From NCBI RefSeq assembly GCF_030272615.1, contig NC_081413.1, positions 21,330,501 to 21,394,500 of the forward strand: a stretch of 64,000 bases of DNA, written 5' to 3'. Positions 1 through 10,122 of the stretch are shown piece after piece. The notes beneath the pieces are model-generated. The model saw nothing but the letters and a program-made list of their open reading frames with translations, did no database searches and had not been told where the DNA came from. The stretch's first letter is position 1, and each line of letters opens with the position of its first letter. The position numbers and the translations under genes were made by a program. Origin of the DNA: Cryptomeria japonica. Taxonomy: Eukaryota; Streptophyta; Pinopsida; Cupressales; Cupressaceae.

Positions 1-773
1 TAAATGCTTGACATGACCTTGGGAGTTAAGGTCAGGGTTAGTTGAATGAATAAACTCTTTATTCAAAGAATAAAACTTTTATCCAATGGATAAACTCTTG
101 TGCAAATGTAAAAAGGGATAAACATGGTCAAAGCAATAAATGCTTGGGGAGACAAGTTTGAAATAACCATAAATGGTTATGTAAGAGCCATTAATGGTCA
201 TGTAAGAGCCATTAGTGGTTTTTGAAGACTTTAGAGTTTAAATTGTTGAACACGTAAAGCATTAAATGCTTTTCAAAGACTTTTGAAGTCTTTGAGAAGT
301 GACTCCATTTTGCTTAGGAATATGACAATAATTAAGGGATGGATTAAGCTAATTAGGAAGGGGGTAGAAGAATCTAGAAGGGGATTAGATTTGCAAGTGG
401 ATTTGGTGGGTGAGGGAAAATAAGATTTTTAATTAAAATAAAATTCATTTATTTCAATAAATGTGTGCAAGTTGCATTTGTAGGAAAATGCAAGGTGGGG
501 GGGATAATGATTTAAATAAATGTTTAATTTAATTTATTTAAAAGAGGAATAGGGGGATTCAATTAAATAAATAGATTTTATTTATTTAATTGATTGTGAA
601 TTTGGTATAATGAATTAATTAAAATAAATTCAATAATTTACTTAATTAATAGGAGAATGTTTTGAAGATGAATTAATTAAATATTACTTTAATTAACTCC
701 TGGCTAGTGGATTTTTTATCAAATAAATAGGACATATTCATTTAAGTAAAATGGATAGATTTATGTGACTACA
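1..773 (-). mobile_element. LTR fragment G1 inserted in gag of element A
   Basis: This AT-rich, gene-free stretch ends in TTTATGTGACTACA. The gag reading frame of element A starts immediately after it, in mid-domain, so an insertion boundary lies at 773/774. The end and much of the body resemble the LTR at about 43420-45180 (G2), including the paired TTAAATAAAT/ATTTATTTAA blocks at about 515-750. Orientation is inferred from G2, whose TATA-like box lies on the minus strand. The other end is outside the window, so solo LTR and full element cannot be told apart. The following ATAAG (774-778) is a candidate target duplication. Confidence 0.6.
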
Positions 774-2022
774 ATAAGTACAAAGGAAAAGGAGATCTTA
801 AGGCACATATAAGACAGTTTATCATGACTTGCATTGAGGTAGCAACATAAGAGACATATTTGATGAGATTATTCCCACCAAGATTAGGTGATCAAGCTAT
901 GGAATGGTTCTCCCAACTTCCACTTGGAATTAAGTCATGGGGTGACTTAGTAGAGGCATTTATCCAACTTTTCTCATACAACATAGAGATAGACATATCA
1001 GTCACCACTTTGTGCAACACTAAACAAAAGGATGGAGAATCTTTTTCATCTTTATTACAATGATGGAGGAATTTAGCTAGCAGATGCTCTTCTGAAATTC
1101 CACAAAAACAAATGGTAGAGATGTTCACCCAAAATGTCAACAAAGACATTGGTTATGACTTGAGAGAATCTTGTTTGTCCACCTTCAAGGAAATCATTGA
1201 AAAAGGCTTAGCAATAGAGAAGGTCCTAATTGAGCAAGGCATTGTCAAAATATTCAAAGAAAACAAAGAGGACTTTAAAGGAAAAGAAAAGCCACGATTT
1301 TGGAACAAGAACAAGAACACAGTCAATGATGGTGTTGTTGATGCCAATACAGTACGACCCAAAATCATTTTTTTTGGATCAAGCTCTACAAACAATCAGG
1401 TGAATACTCAAACAAATTCAAAATCATGAAGGAAATACACCCCATTGGGAGAACCACTAGAGTCAATTTTCAAAAAGCTAGTGGAAAACAAAATAATAAC
1501 AATTCTAGATTTGCCTCCATATGAGCCAAAGCTTAAACCAAATTGGTGGAATGATGATGAGTATTATGAATTTCATAAGAGCAAGGGTCATAAGATAGGA
1601 AAATGTCATCAATTGAAGAACATCATACAAGATCTCATTGATAGAGGTGACATTGAGATTGAAGGACATTCATCCAATCAAGAGCATGAGATGTTTAAGG
1701 AACCATTCCCAAAACATGACAAGGGAAAAGACAAAGCCACAGATGAGTAGACCAATTATACTAGAGCATCCTATAAATATGATTCAACTGTCAATCACAT
1801 TTCGATAGACAATTATGTCTCTACTATTATCATCAAGGACAAAATGCTTGAGAGTTCTGCCCAAAGAACCAATATCATCCTAAAAGGCATTAGATCTTCA
1901 TCTGAACCTACCTTTTAATGTAATGTCACAACTCATCAAGGTAAATTTACTTTGCAAGGTGCTTCGGCTAAAAAAATCACTTCCTCATGAACCAAACCTA
2001 AATGTGACCTTGTAGAATAGTT
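774..2022 (+). pseudogene. Gag of element A (decayed)
   Basis: A continuous plus-strand frame matches the retrotransposon Gag domain of element E. It includes the gag core around 880-1010 (LGDQAMEWFSQLP, VTTLCNTKQK) and the Tat-type knuckle-like motif at about 1567-1620 (C/Y-x-FHKSKGHK-x6-CHQLK), where the first cysteine has become tyrosine. The frame carries stops at about 838, 1061, 1427, 1748, 1917, 1988 and 2020 but no evident frameshift. Its first part is cut off by the LTR at 1-773. The product would be a capsid-like protein; this copy cannot make it. Confidence 0.85.
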
Positions 2023-2745
2023 AGGGAAGACACTCGCGCTTATCTCCATCCTTGAACTCTTATGCATATCCCCTACACACATAGCCATTCTTGATAGAAC
2101 TTTGAGAGACACTTACGTCCCCACTGATCTAAATGTGGATCAGTTTCAAGCCATGGTGGGATATCTTTCCATTCCACACTCCCTTACATTCACAAAAGTT
2201 GACGATGCCTCTGTAAGCCAACTACATAATGCACCTTTACACATTGAAGCCTTCCTACACAAACATTGAATAAAATGAGTCCTGATAGATGGAGGAGCAG
2301 GTCTAAACATTTGTACATTGAACACTGGATATTCTGAAAAGGATGTGAATGCTACAAACAAAATTACCATTAGGGCATAGTCACCTTACCTCTCAAAGTA
2401 GGGCTGGTTACAAAAGATGTGGTTTGTCAAGTCCTAGACCTCGATCTCAAATACCCCATATTGCTAGGACGTCCATGGATTCATCAAATGAGAGCTATTC
2501 CCTCAACATATCATCGATGTATCAAGTTTCCACACAATGGAGTTGAAGTGACCATCAAAGCTGATCCAAAGCCATTCATATATTACAACAATATGCTACC
2601 TAGATCAGAAATAACAATCCCAGTCAATCAACAAGATATTCCTTCATCAACATATGTGGATCCAGAATCATTAAAAGCTTCTACATCCAAACAAACATAG
2701 CTAAAAGAAAAATTCAAGATTAAAGACATGGGATGTGGTGAGTAT
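2023..2745 (+). pseudogene. Protease region of element A (decayed)
   Basis: The frame after the gag stop continues as in element E. A retroviral-type aspartic protease active-site segment (LIDGGAGLNICTL) lies at about 2282-2320, followed by a region matching the flap and core (PILLGRPWIHQMRAIPSTYH) in another frame from about 2419. At least one frameshift or small deletion falls between 2320 and 2419, and several stops are present. Homology to E fades after about 2750. Confidence 0.75.
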
Positions 2746-2870
2746 ATCTTTCATGTTGATCAACTCCCACTATCTCCTAAGGTATTCAGTCAACAAGAAC
2801 AATCTATAAACAATTTGCAATATCAAGGAATTGGGTTCGAACCACCTAGTGTTGTGGCTACTAAGTCTGA

Positions 2871-3740
2871 ATGCAAATCTCCTCTAGTGGTTCCAACAAA
2901 GAATCTATTGAATATATCATCAGTCCTCTAGAGAAATCACATAGATTTACCATTTCCACTTCTCTCCCAGACTTGGATCAACAAGAATTACAAAATCCCT
3001 TACTCATTAGGGATAAAAAATCAAGATTTGAAAAGAAAAATCTAAAAGTCAAAAATAAAGAAAAGTCCTTTAGTCCAAATCCAAATCAAAAGCTATTGGA
3101 CTCTGCAAAAATCAAGGTCAAGGATAAAAATCCTATGAAAGAAAAAGAGCAAGAGTTGATCTCCCCTAATATCAAAATAACTGGGGGCAAAAGTTCTACA
3201 ATTTTAAGTCAAAAAACATACTTGTTGATCCTAAGTCTCCATCATGTCATCCTACTTTCACTTCTTTTCACAATCATAAGCCTTCATAACTCATCTACTT
3301 GTTCTGCACATCCTTTCCCTTCTGGCAATACATCATGGACCTTTACTGGAGCTTCCTCGAAGGATTTTTTTGTCAAGGATGCCCAAACTTCTTTAGGTGA
3401 CATGCATAAATGCCTATGTAGTCCACACGCTAGTAATTCTATCTCAGTTCCTTTATGAAGGAAGATAATCACTCAAGCTACACATCATTCAGTCAAGGAA
3501 CAATGTAGCTACAATCATAAGGTAAAGCCTCGTACATTTGAGGTGGGTGACTTAGTTCTCAAGGAAAATCCTAAAAATTAGCAAGACAGAGAGAACAAGG
3601 GAAAGTTTGAACCAAATTGGCTTGGTCCTTACATCATCACAGCAGCCTATGGATCTGGTGCATATCAACTTTCAACTCTAGATGGTGAACCTTTGGAGGA
3701 TCCTATCAACAACATGCACCTTCACAGGTTTTACACATAG
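2871..3740 (+). CDS. Unique 195-codon segment in frame with an integrase C-terminal tail (element A)
   Basis: An open frame runs from ATG 2871 to a TGA at 3456-3458. It then continues in the same frame, with one more stop (TAG near 3580), through the C-terminal tail of the gypsy integrase (YNHKVKPRTFEVGDLVL, then LGPYI) to TAG 3738-3740. The first 195 residues have no counterpart in element E. They are Lys/Ser/Asn-rich (about 40-105) and then strongly hydrophobic (about 120-140, Leu/Ile-rich), followed by a Cys-containing tail. I do not recognise a family. This could be captured sequence or a decayed reading of something else. Keeping frame with the integrase tail over 290 codons is the main reason to list it. 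Confidence 0.4.
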
Positions 3741-5447
3741 CTCTTCAGAATATCCTAATTCAAAAATACAAAAAAAATCAAAAATTTATAAAAAAAAAAA
3801 AATTAAAAAATCATAAACATAAAAAAATTGTTACTTGGTGGAAACCGGGAAAACAGGCACCTTGTGACACAAAAAGTTGAAAAATTGAAAAAGTAAACAG
3901 AAAAACATTTTATCCAATGGTGAAAACCACTTTGGTGGTGCCCTAGGCAAGTGCCATGGTGAAAACTGGGTCATCGACGCCATGCGTAGAGACATTGCTC
4001 CTCCCTCCTTCAGGATTCCATTTCATCCTTCACTTTGCACACACTCACAACCTATCCATCCATAATAAACTTACCCACTCCCATCATGACTTGTTATTAA
4101 TCTACCTAAGATTGGTTAGCCATTCATAATAATCCCTCATTTTCACCTCTTTTCATCCATAATAAATCAACTCCTATATGTGGCTAAGGCAAATCCTACG
4201 TCTAGTGATGGGTGTGGAACTAAGAGCATCAGATGTTTCGAGGAGTACAGTTTCTTCAAATTTTCTTCAATCTATCCGTGCACAATCCACAATAAAGCAA
4301 TATTTGCATCGTCAATCCGTAATTAAGTTCCATCTTCTCCACAATAAAGTATCAATTGCATGGATTTGGTTGGTTTCAGATGAGACGCAACAGCAAAAAT
4401 GGGCTTCAACAAATCAAATCTTTCAACAGACTCAGACAACATTATGGTTTAGTGCTATCTATCCTTTTGTGAAAGTAAACATTGTGACCACAATCAAATA
4501 GACTTATACAAGTGACAAGAGACACTAAACTTGAGGACTACAATGGATGTTGGTGTCGAGTCTTTGTTTTCTTTTGATTTTTATCCTTTTGGTGACATGT
4601 CTTTTAGCTTTTCCGGGATGTCTTTGACTAGAAAGGCGAGGATGAGGTATCGTCACCTATTTTTTTTTGCTATCTATGGACTGTCTCTTAGTAATACTAT
4701 GACTTGTCCAAGGATATGAGGACATTGTGAGTCTAGTATGAACTGGGGCATTCCTTGTTAGCAACTATTTTACCTCCATGCAAACGGGTACAATGACTTT
4801 CTGGGTTGAACATATGCCTCGATTGTCATTACCTATTTGCCATAATAATGCACAAGAAGCTCTTTCACTTTCATATCTTCTATCTTCCATCCCCCTTTCT
4901 TGATTGAACTCCATAGTCCTTCTTGAGTCCGTGTAGCCTGCTATCACATGACTGAGTATAATGACACACCAAATACATTTGCATTTCATGTAGTTTTCAC
5001 CTGCATTATCACATGTTAGCATTTCATACATACATATAGATATCATAATTGCATCATATCCTGCACACAACACATGTTAGAACATTTTACATTCTCGTCA
5101 TGTAAATAGTTATTTGCATCGTCATATCCATTAGCATTTCATACATTCACATTGGCATAACATATTAAAAATATAAAAGAACAAAAATATTGCCTTTCAT
5201 CATGTACCTATTTGCATGCATATCATAAGCATCACATAGAAACATACATCATAAGACATATAGAAGCATCACATAGGTATACATGCATATAGCTGCCACA
5301 AGGATGAATCATCTCATATATATATATCAAAATCATAAGTGTCAGGATACAATGATGTCAAAATACATATGGCTACAAAATCACCCAAAGGTGTCTACAT
5401 CATCATACCAAATGGTACAAAACTAATACATAGAGAGCCCTCTAAGG
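3741..5447 (+). other. Non-coding 3' region of element A between pol and the antisense gene
   Basis: This region is homologous to 28315-30038 of element E. It starts with A-rich runs, then a block with repeated CATAATAAA and ACAATAAAG motifs (about 4060-4350), then the small open frame listed separately. The part from 5090 to 5340 is rich in CATATA and CATCACATAG-like short repeats. I see no convincing larger gene. Confidence 0.6.
4208..4501 (+). CDS. Small sense-strand ORF shared by elements A and E
   Basis: This 97-codon frame starts MGVELRASDVSR. Element E has a matching frame on its own sense strand (29572-29309) that starts MGVELRTSHVSR. Over about the first 50 codons the two proteins align without gaps. 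The differences I can see include several third-position changes (for example TCA/TCC, AAT/AAC, TTT/TTC, CAA/CAG, CGT/CGC). The frames diverge after about residue 65. No known domain is recognised. It may be a small accessory protein, or just conserved untranslated RNA that happens to be open. Confidence 0.35.
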   Translation: MGVELRASDVSRSTVSSNFLQSIRAQSTIKQYLHRQSVIKFHLLHNKVSIAWIWLVSDETQQQKWASTNQIFQQTQTTLWFSAIYPFVKVNIVTTIK

Positions 5448-6429
5448 CTATGATGAACTCCCTCTTGCAAAGCCAGTTGGCCCCGATGAAGTCTAAGCCC
5501 TGGAAGGACCTGCCCCAAGATCATCTCCCCCGCTCACTCTATCTAGTTGTGGTGGAGGACCCATGACCCCACTGCTAGATGCTTGTCTCCTATCTCTCCC
5601 TCCAATGGTCATTGTTGTCCACGATGGTTTTCGAAAGCTCTTAGCCCGTTGATCTGATGGTACCACTCCATAGTACAGGTCTCTCCAGTAGGATATCTCC
5701 TCCCCTTCCCACAGAACATAGGTGTATCTTTCTCTTGTGTCCTCTACTGCCTGCATGCCTACCCTCAGTGCTATCTCAACCTCTATATAGTGCTGAATAG
5801 CCTAATCCCTCTCCCACTTAGTGTCCCTCAGTTGTCTCCTGAGTCTAGCCCCATCTCGCTCTAGCTCCTAGATTTCATCTGCCTGTCCCTGGAAAATCTC
5901 CCTCAAGGATAGTAGCTTATCCTTCTCCTCTCCTCCCCAATCCTATAGCCAACCCTCGTGTTGCTTTATCCAGACAGAGGAATCTGCTAATCACTCCTGT
6001 CAGCACCACTGGTAGCGCCAATCCTGTCTATGTCATGGTAACCCAAGCCATATGTCTAGCCCTCATCTCTAGTCCTGGATCCTGAAAAACTCATCTCAGT
6101 GCATCCCTTTCTCCCTCTTGATCGTAAGGAACCAACTCCCCATCAATCGGTATCCATAGTATCTTATATACATCCTCTAAGGTGACTGTCATCTCACCCA
6201 TCGACAAATGAAATGTACATATCTCTGAGTGCCATATCTGAGCTAATGCAGTTAGCAATCCCATGTTCACCCAAAACTTAGGCACATATAGAATATATCG
6301 CAAGCCCATAGCCTGAACTATTGCTCTATCCTCAAGTGTCATCTCCAGTCGTAAACTCTTAGTGGACGGGAATCTCTCTCATGACTCCAACATAGGTAGG
6401 TCCTCTTGCAGTCAAGCAAATCAGTTGTG

Positions 6430-6778
6430 TCAATCATAGTGGCATTCCCTATTCATCACAAAGTGCTACCTTTTATCCTAGTGCTTATATCTATCATATG
6501 GCACTCTATCTTAGTAGCATTCCTTGTTCATTACCAAGTGCTGCTCTTTTTAGTACTCCCTGTTCATCATAAAATACTACCTTTTTGGCATTCCCTATTC
6601 ATCACAAAGTGCTGCTCTTTTTAGTACTCTTTGTTCATCACAAAGTACTACTTTCTATCCTAGTGGCATTCCTTGTTCATCACAAAGTGTTGCTCTTTTT
6701 AGTACTCTCTGTTCATCACAAAGTACTTTTTTTTATCCTAATAGCATTCCCTATTCATCACAAAGTGTTTCTTTGATC
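6430..6778 (+). repeat. Tandem repeat in the antisense-gene intron, element A
   Basis: About nine to ten degenerate units of roughly 30-45 bp share the core CATCACAAAGTGCT or CATCACAAAGTACT, often preceded by CCCTATT or CCTTGTT and separated by CTTTTTAGTA or CTATCCTAGTGGCA. The same unit, reverse complemented, forms the repeat at 25985-26275 in element E. Frames through it give repeats such as FPIHHKVLPF that I do not regard as protein. Confidence 0.85.
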
Positions 6779-6969
6779 CTATCCTAGGGCCTCTACTTGA
6801 GTGTATCCTCTTGAGTAGTTTCCTAATTGGCAATGTATGTTCTATCACAAAATTGTCAATCCTAGCCCTATCTGATATTCTAGTCTTCCATAGAGGACTT
6901 GCTTGAGTGTATCCTCTCAACAGCTTATCCAATCGATAGTGTATGTTTATCACAGAACTGACAATTCGG

Positions 6970-7195
6970 CCTTGAAGACATAAATGCACATTCATGACAC
7001 AAACGTTCTTACATACTGCACATATGCACCTGCTTGGCATAGACATGCCTGCCCTACATAAATGTGCCTGTAAGACATTGACGTGCTTGCATTGAACATA
7101 GACGCTGCTACATTCATAGATGTGCCTGGAACAATCACAGATGCACCTATCCTTCCCAGATGCACCTAGCACCGACATAGATGCACCTTAGCATT
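6970..7195 (+). repeat. Degenerate GCACAxATGCACC repeat in the antisense-gene intron, element A
   Basis: Short imperfect units (GACACAAACG, CACATATGCACC, CATAGACATGCC, CACAGATGCACC, CATAGATGCACC) repeat every 15-25 bp. They correspond to the GCGTTTGTGTC-type block at 25600-25865 of element E read on the other strand. Confidence 0.7.
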
Positions 7196-7466
7196 TTTTC
7201 CCCCCCACTTGACATAGCTAAAGCACATTTACTACCTATCTAACATGCATTTATGACAACAATTAATGCAACAAGGTACAAGGAGGTTTTGTGGTACTTA
7301 CTAGCTCTCCCACATCTACTAGCCTCTGAAATTGACAAACATGATCGAATGTATGCACCAAAGCCATCGATGCTAACTACTAACTACTAAATGCTCTATG
7401 CTCTCTCTACACTCTGATCTCTTAGGTGTGTGGATAACAATGAGGATGTTTTCCCTCATAGTCTAT

Positions 7467-7472
7467 CTTATA
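7467..7472 (-). promoter_or_regulatory. TATA-like box of the antisense PMD gene, element A
   Basis: On the minus strand the sequence reads CTATAAGATAGAC, about 100 nt upstream of the exon 1 ATG at 7367. The same string lies at the equivalent place in element E (25327). Conservation in both copies supports a core promoter, but no transcript evidence is available. Confidence 0.45.
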
Positions 7473-7702
7473 GACTACCCTAGCCCTAGTTTCCCGAGTC
7501 AGTCTTCTTTATCCTGTGACTTTGTGACTCTATTCTATCTTGTCAGTTCTTTCTAGCCCTTTCTTTCTTATCGAGAGATTGTTTGCGATCTTTTCAAACA
7601 TTTTCATCCAATCTCTCAAGGGGGCATATCATTCCCATCTTGGGGAAACTTTGTATCAATTCATCTTATCTTCTTTTAAACAACGCGACAAACTGCATTG
7701 TC

Positions 7703-7718
7703 TCAAAGAGGGGCAAAA
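7703..7718 (+). promoter_or_regulatory. Polypurine tract of element A
   Basis: The purine-rich string CAAAGAGGGGCAAAA directly precedes the TGTAGGCACC start of the 3' LTR. The identical tract sits next to the 3' LTR of element E in inverse orientation (25081-25096). It would prime plus-strand DNA synthesis. Confidence 0.8.
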
Positions 7719-8531
7719 TGTAGGCACCTAAAATTGTCCTATCTAATTAAATAAATATTTTTATTTATTTAATTATTTAAGCCTGATTCTTCTATTAATT
7801 AAATAAATCTTTATTTATTTAATTAATTTATTTATCCTCTTCTAGCCTTATTTCTCATTTAAATAAATACATTTATTTATTTAAATTATCCTTTTCCTAG
7901 ATTAAATAAATACTCTTATTTATTTAATTGATCCCACTTCTTCTATTAATTAAATGAATCTTTATTTATTTAATTAATTCATTAACCTTTTCCACCCATG
8001 ACACATGTCATTCATCTCTTAATTCCTACACTACCTACCCTATTATTATTTTCTTATTTTCTCTACCTACCCTCTAATCATAGTCGACCACTTATCTTTT
8101 ACACCTCTCAATCTTATCCCTTCATTTCTTATAGTGTCTTCTATATAAGGAGATGCTTACTTCATTATCAACCCTAATCATTGAATCATTATAATAATTT
8201 TAATCAGCTAATCGATCTTTGAAGCATTCTAGCATTCGAACTTTCATATGCGATCAAGCCTACTTACAACCACATTTCCGTTCTTTATTGATTTCTTGTG
8301 TACACAAAATCTGAGAGCAAATATATCATGCAAGATCAATGGAGATAGGAAGAATGGAGATTCAAACCCTATTGGACATGTGATGGTATAATCTTTGTAA
8401 TTTTATTTGATTTGCATCGTCTTAGGTAATCTTCATATGTTATGGTGGATTTTTGTTGTTGTTAGGCTAGGGTTTTGTGGTTGAATTCATTTAGTCTTTC
8501 AAAATTATTGTTTCCATTTTCACCATAAATA
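7719..8531 (+). mobile_element. 3' LTR of element A
   Basis: The 813-bp LTR starts TGTAGGCACCTAAAATTGTCC and ends CACCATAAATA. Element E ends in CACCATAAACA, so the terminal CA has mutated to TA here. The first 270 bp carry five AT-rich imperfect palindromes (TTAAATAAAT paired with ATTTATTTAA). A TATA box (CTATATAAGG, about 8142-8151) lies in the middle. The LTR aligns throughout with the E LTRs on the opposite strand. Confidence 0.9.
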
Positions 8532-8847
8532 GCTACAAAGACAATGTCTTCATTAGCATCACCTTCAGATTCGTCATCAGTGATACCACCATCAACTACA
8601 ATAAGACAAACTCTTTTTCCTTTTCTCTGGTACTTCTTGGACTTCTCTCGCTTGTGTTCATTATCACCATTAGGACAGTTAGCAACTATGTGTCCAATCT
8701 TGTTACATGCAAAACATTTAATGGTAATTTACCTCTGTATTTACCGATATCTCTAGGCAATTGCTTGGCCAACAATGCTTCAAGCTCAACCAAACTGTCT
8801 TCATCATCAATTTCTCTACTGGATCTAGATTCATCACAGTGACTGAC
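8532..8847 (-). pseudogene. Copia element F, gag piece 3 (CCHC knuckle)
   Basis: This is the third surviving piece of the minus-strand gag of copia element F. It reads from the junction with piece 2 into a zinc knuckle (CFACNKIGHIVANC, about 8717-8676) followed by a Lys-rich stretch and an acidic segment. One nucleotide is missing just before the knuckle, so the frame shifts. The 5-bp CTGAC at 8843-8847 duplicates 16388-16392 and marks the insertion of element C. The rest of F lies beyond element A, outside the window. Confidence 0.8.
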
Positions 8848-10105
8848 TGTAAAGCGGAAAATTGAACCCTAGGTGTTCCCCCCCGACTCCAAGGAGAGAG
8901 AAAGGAGGTCACTAGGATTGATGGTTTTCACTTAGGAGAGACTTTACATTCAAAAGAGGGGTTGAAACTCACAAGATCCAATCCTACACAATGCAAGATT
9001 GAATTCTTAAATGAGTTTCAAGGGTTGAGACAGCAAGGATACCCTCTTTTGTAAAGAATGTAGATAGAAGGATTGAACTAGGAGTGTATGTAAAAGTAGG
9101 AAAGATTCACTTGTAGAAGGAGATAGAGACACAAGATGAAGCTACGGACCTAAAATTAGCAGTAAAATGTTGAGACGATGCTGTCCTACAAGTTTGAGTG
9201 AAAGTTGACAGGACGATGGCGCCCAGAGTGCACACGGTCCTCCGAAAAATCCGCAAAACGAAGGGGGATCTGTTCGTCTTTGCACAAGGGTTCCAGATCT
9301 TCAATTACAGCTGCGTACTTGCAACCTACACACAAAAAAGAGAGGATGATTAGGGGGTTAGGGATTAGGGGTTTTCCTTCAGGTCAAACCCCGGTTTTGG
9401 AATTAACCAAGAAATGAGAATGCTGTAAATGTAAATGTTTGTAATGTAATCAAGTACTAATACCTTGTTGTAAGAATGTTTGAATTCTTACATGCAAAAG
9501 TGTAATGATGTTGTATGTTGTATGTTGTAAGTGATCTCCTCTTAAATGGTTGAATCCTTGTCTTGAATGCAACACTTAGCCTTGAATGGAGACTTAGAAT
9601 GCTCAATTGCTTGAAGGAATGCTTGAATGCTTCAATGTTTGAATGTTTGCCTATCGCTTCCGCCTCTTGCACACATATGTTTTTTCCTCCTTTTTCATGA
9701 GGGGAAATGTAGTTTATATACTTGTCAATTAGGGTTAGAAGACTGATTTTTCCGATCTTAGGCCGACCTAGGAACATTATTTTCCAAATTGCAAACTTAA
9801 AGACTTGATGCCCAACAAGAGACCGGGCCCAAAATAGGGCCAGGGACCAGGGCGCTGGGCGCCATAGTCCTGAGGGACCAGGGCACTAGGAACCATGGTC
9901 CTGAAGGACTAGGGCACTGGGCACCATGGTCCCACCTCCCAGGACAGCAGGGTGCAAGGAGGATCAGGCCAAGGTGCAGAAAAGATGAAGTTTTTTGATG
10001 TCACAAATAGGTTTTGGGGTCTCCATTCAGGTTCAGTGTTCCATCACCATCATGAAGACCCAAATGAAGTCAAAATTCCAAGTTTCACAATTTTATGATG
10101 CTACA
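8848..10105 (-). mobile_element. 3' LTR of element C
   Basis: This 1258-bp LTR has, in element orientation: U3 with three 27-nt GC-rich hairpin units (9932-9844); a TATA box (TATATAAA, 9720-9713); runs of TTGAATGCTTGAATG-like short repeats (about 9600-9660); and one 30-nt GGAC...GTCC motif (9211-9240). It matches 15489-16387 (5' LTR) and both LTRs of element D. Confidence 0.9.
9844..9932 (-). repeat. U3 hairpin repeat, three units (element C 3' LTR)
   Basis: There are three units at 9844-9870, 9875-9901 and 9906-9932. Each runs exactly 27 nt from GGACC (GGACT in the last) to GTCC, with a 31-nt period. The core resembles GGCGCTGGGCGCCATGG, so each unit can fold back (GGACCA with TGGTCC). The other LTRs have two (16157-16183, 16188-16214), one (18183-18209) and two units (24793-24819, 24824-24850). 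Confidence 0.85.
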
Positions 10106-10122
10106 TTTAGCCCCCACTTTAG
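10106..10122 (-). promoter_or_regulatory. Polypurine tract of element C
   Basis: On the minus strand AAAGTGGGGGCTAAA directly precedes the TGTAGC start of the 3' LTR. Element D has nearly the same tract at 18382-18398. Confidence 0.75.

Larger units (their letters stand above)
5448..7367 (-). pseudogene. Antisense two-exon PMD gene of element A, internally deleted
   Basis: The gene is antisense to element A. Exon 1 (7367-7302, 66 nt) starts MALVHTFDHV and ends at a GTAAGT donor (7301-7296). The intron (about 7301-6388) holds two tandem-repeat blocks. Exon 2 begins after a TTTGCTTGACTGCAAGAG acceptor near 6388. It encodes a plant mobile domain start (EDRAIVQAMGLRYILYVPKF at about 6340-6285, then WHSEICTFHLSMGEMTVTLEDVYKIL). 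It then jumps near 5950 to the coiled-coil segment and the conserved C-terminus (WRDLYYGV; stop 5448-5450). Compared with element E, the C-terminal half of the PMD and the acidic and Gln-rich linkers are missing. Stops include TAG at about 5493 where E has CAG. Exon length, splice sites and a TATA-like box (7472-7467) match E. Confidence 0.75.
774..8531 (+). mobile_element. Element A: Ty3/gypsy (Tat-like) retrotransposon, 3' part, non-autonomous
   Basis: The order on the plus strand is decayed gag, protease remnant, a unique open segment, the integrase C-terminal tail, a long 3' region carrying an antisense PMD gene, a polypurine tract and the 3' LTR. Gag, the integrase tail and the antisense gene are clearly homologous to element E (16473-40557). 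Reverse transcriptase, RNase H and the integrase core are absent; about 0.7 kb of other sequence lies in their place. The 5' part lies to the left of the window. Element A interrupts the minus-strand copia gag that resumes at 8532. Confidence 0.85.

Noticed and set aside
2871-3458. Envelope-like gene in element A
   Set aside because: One hydrophobic stretch is present, but there is no signal peptide at the start and no paired membrane anchor. The segment is upstream of the integrase tail, not after pol.
6406-6776. Hydrophobic repetitive frames (FPIHHKVLPF-like) that might be membrane proteins
   Set aside because: They are translations of an intronic tandem repeat. The repeat is not codon-phased and the frames shift between units.
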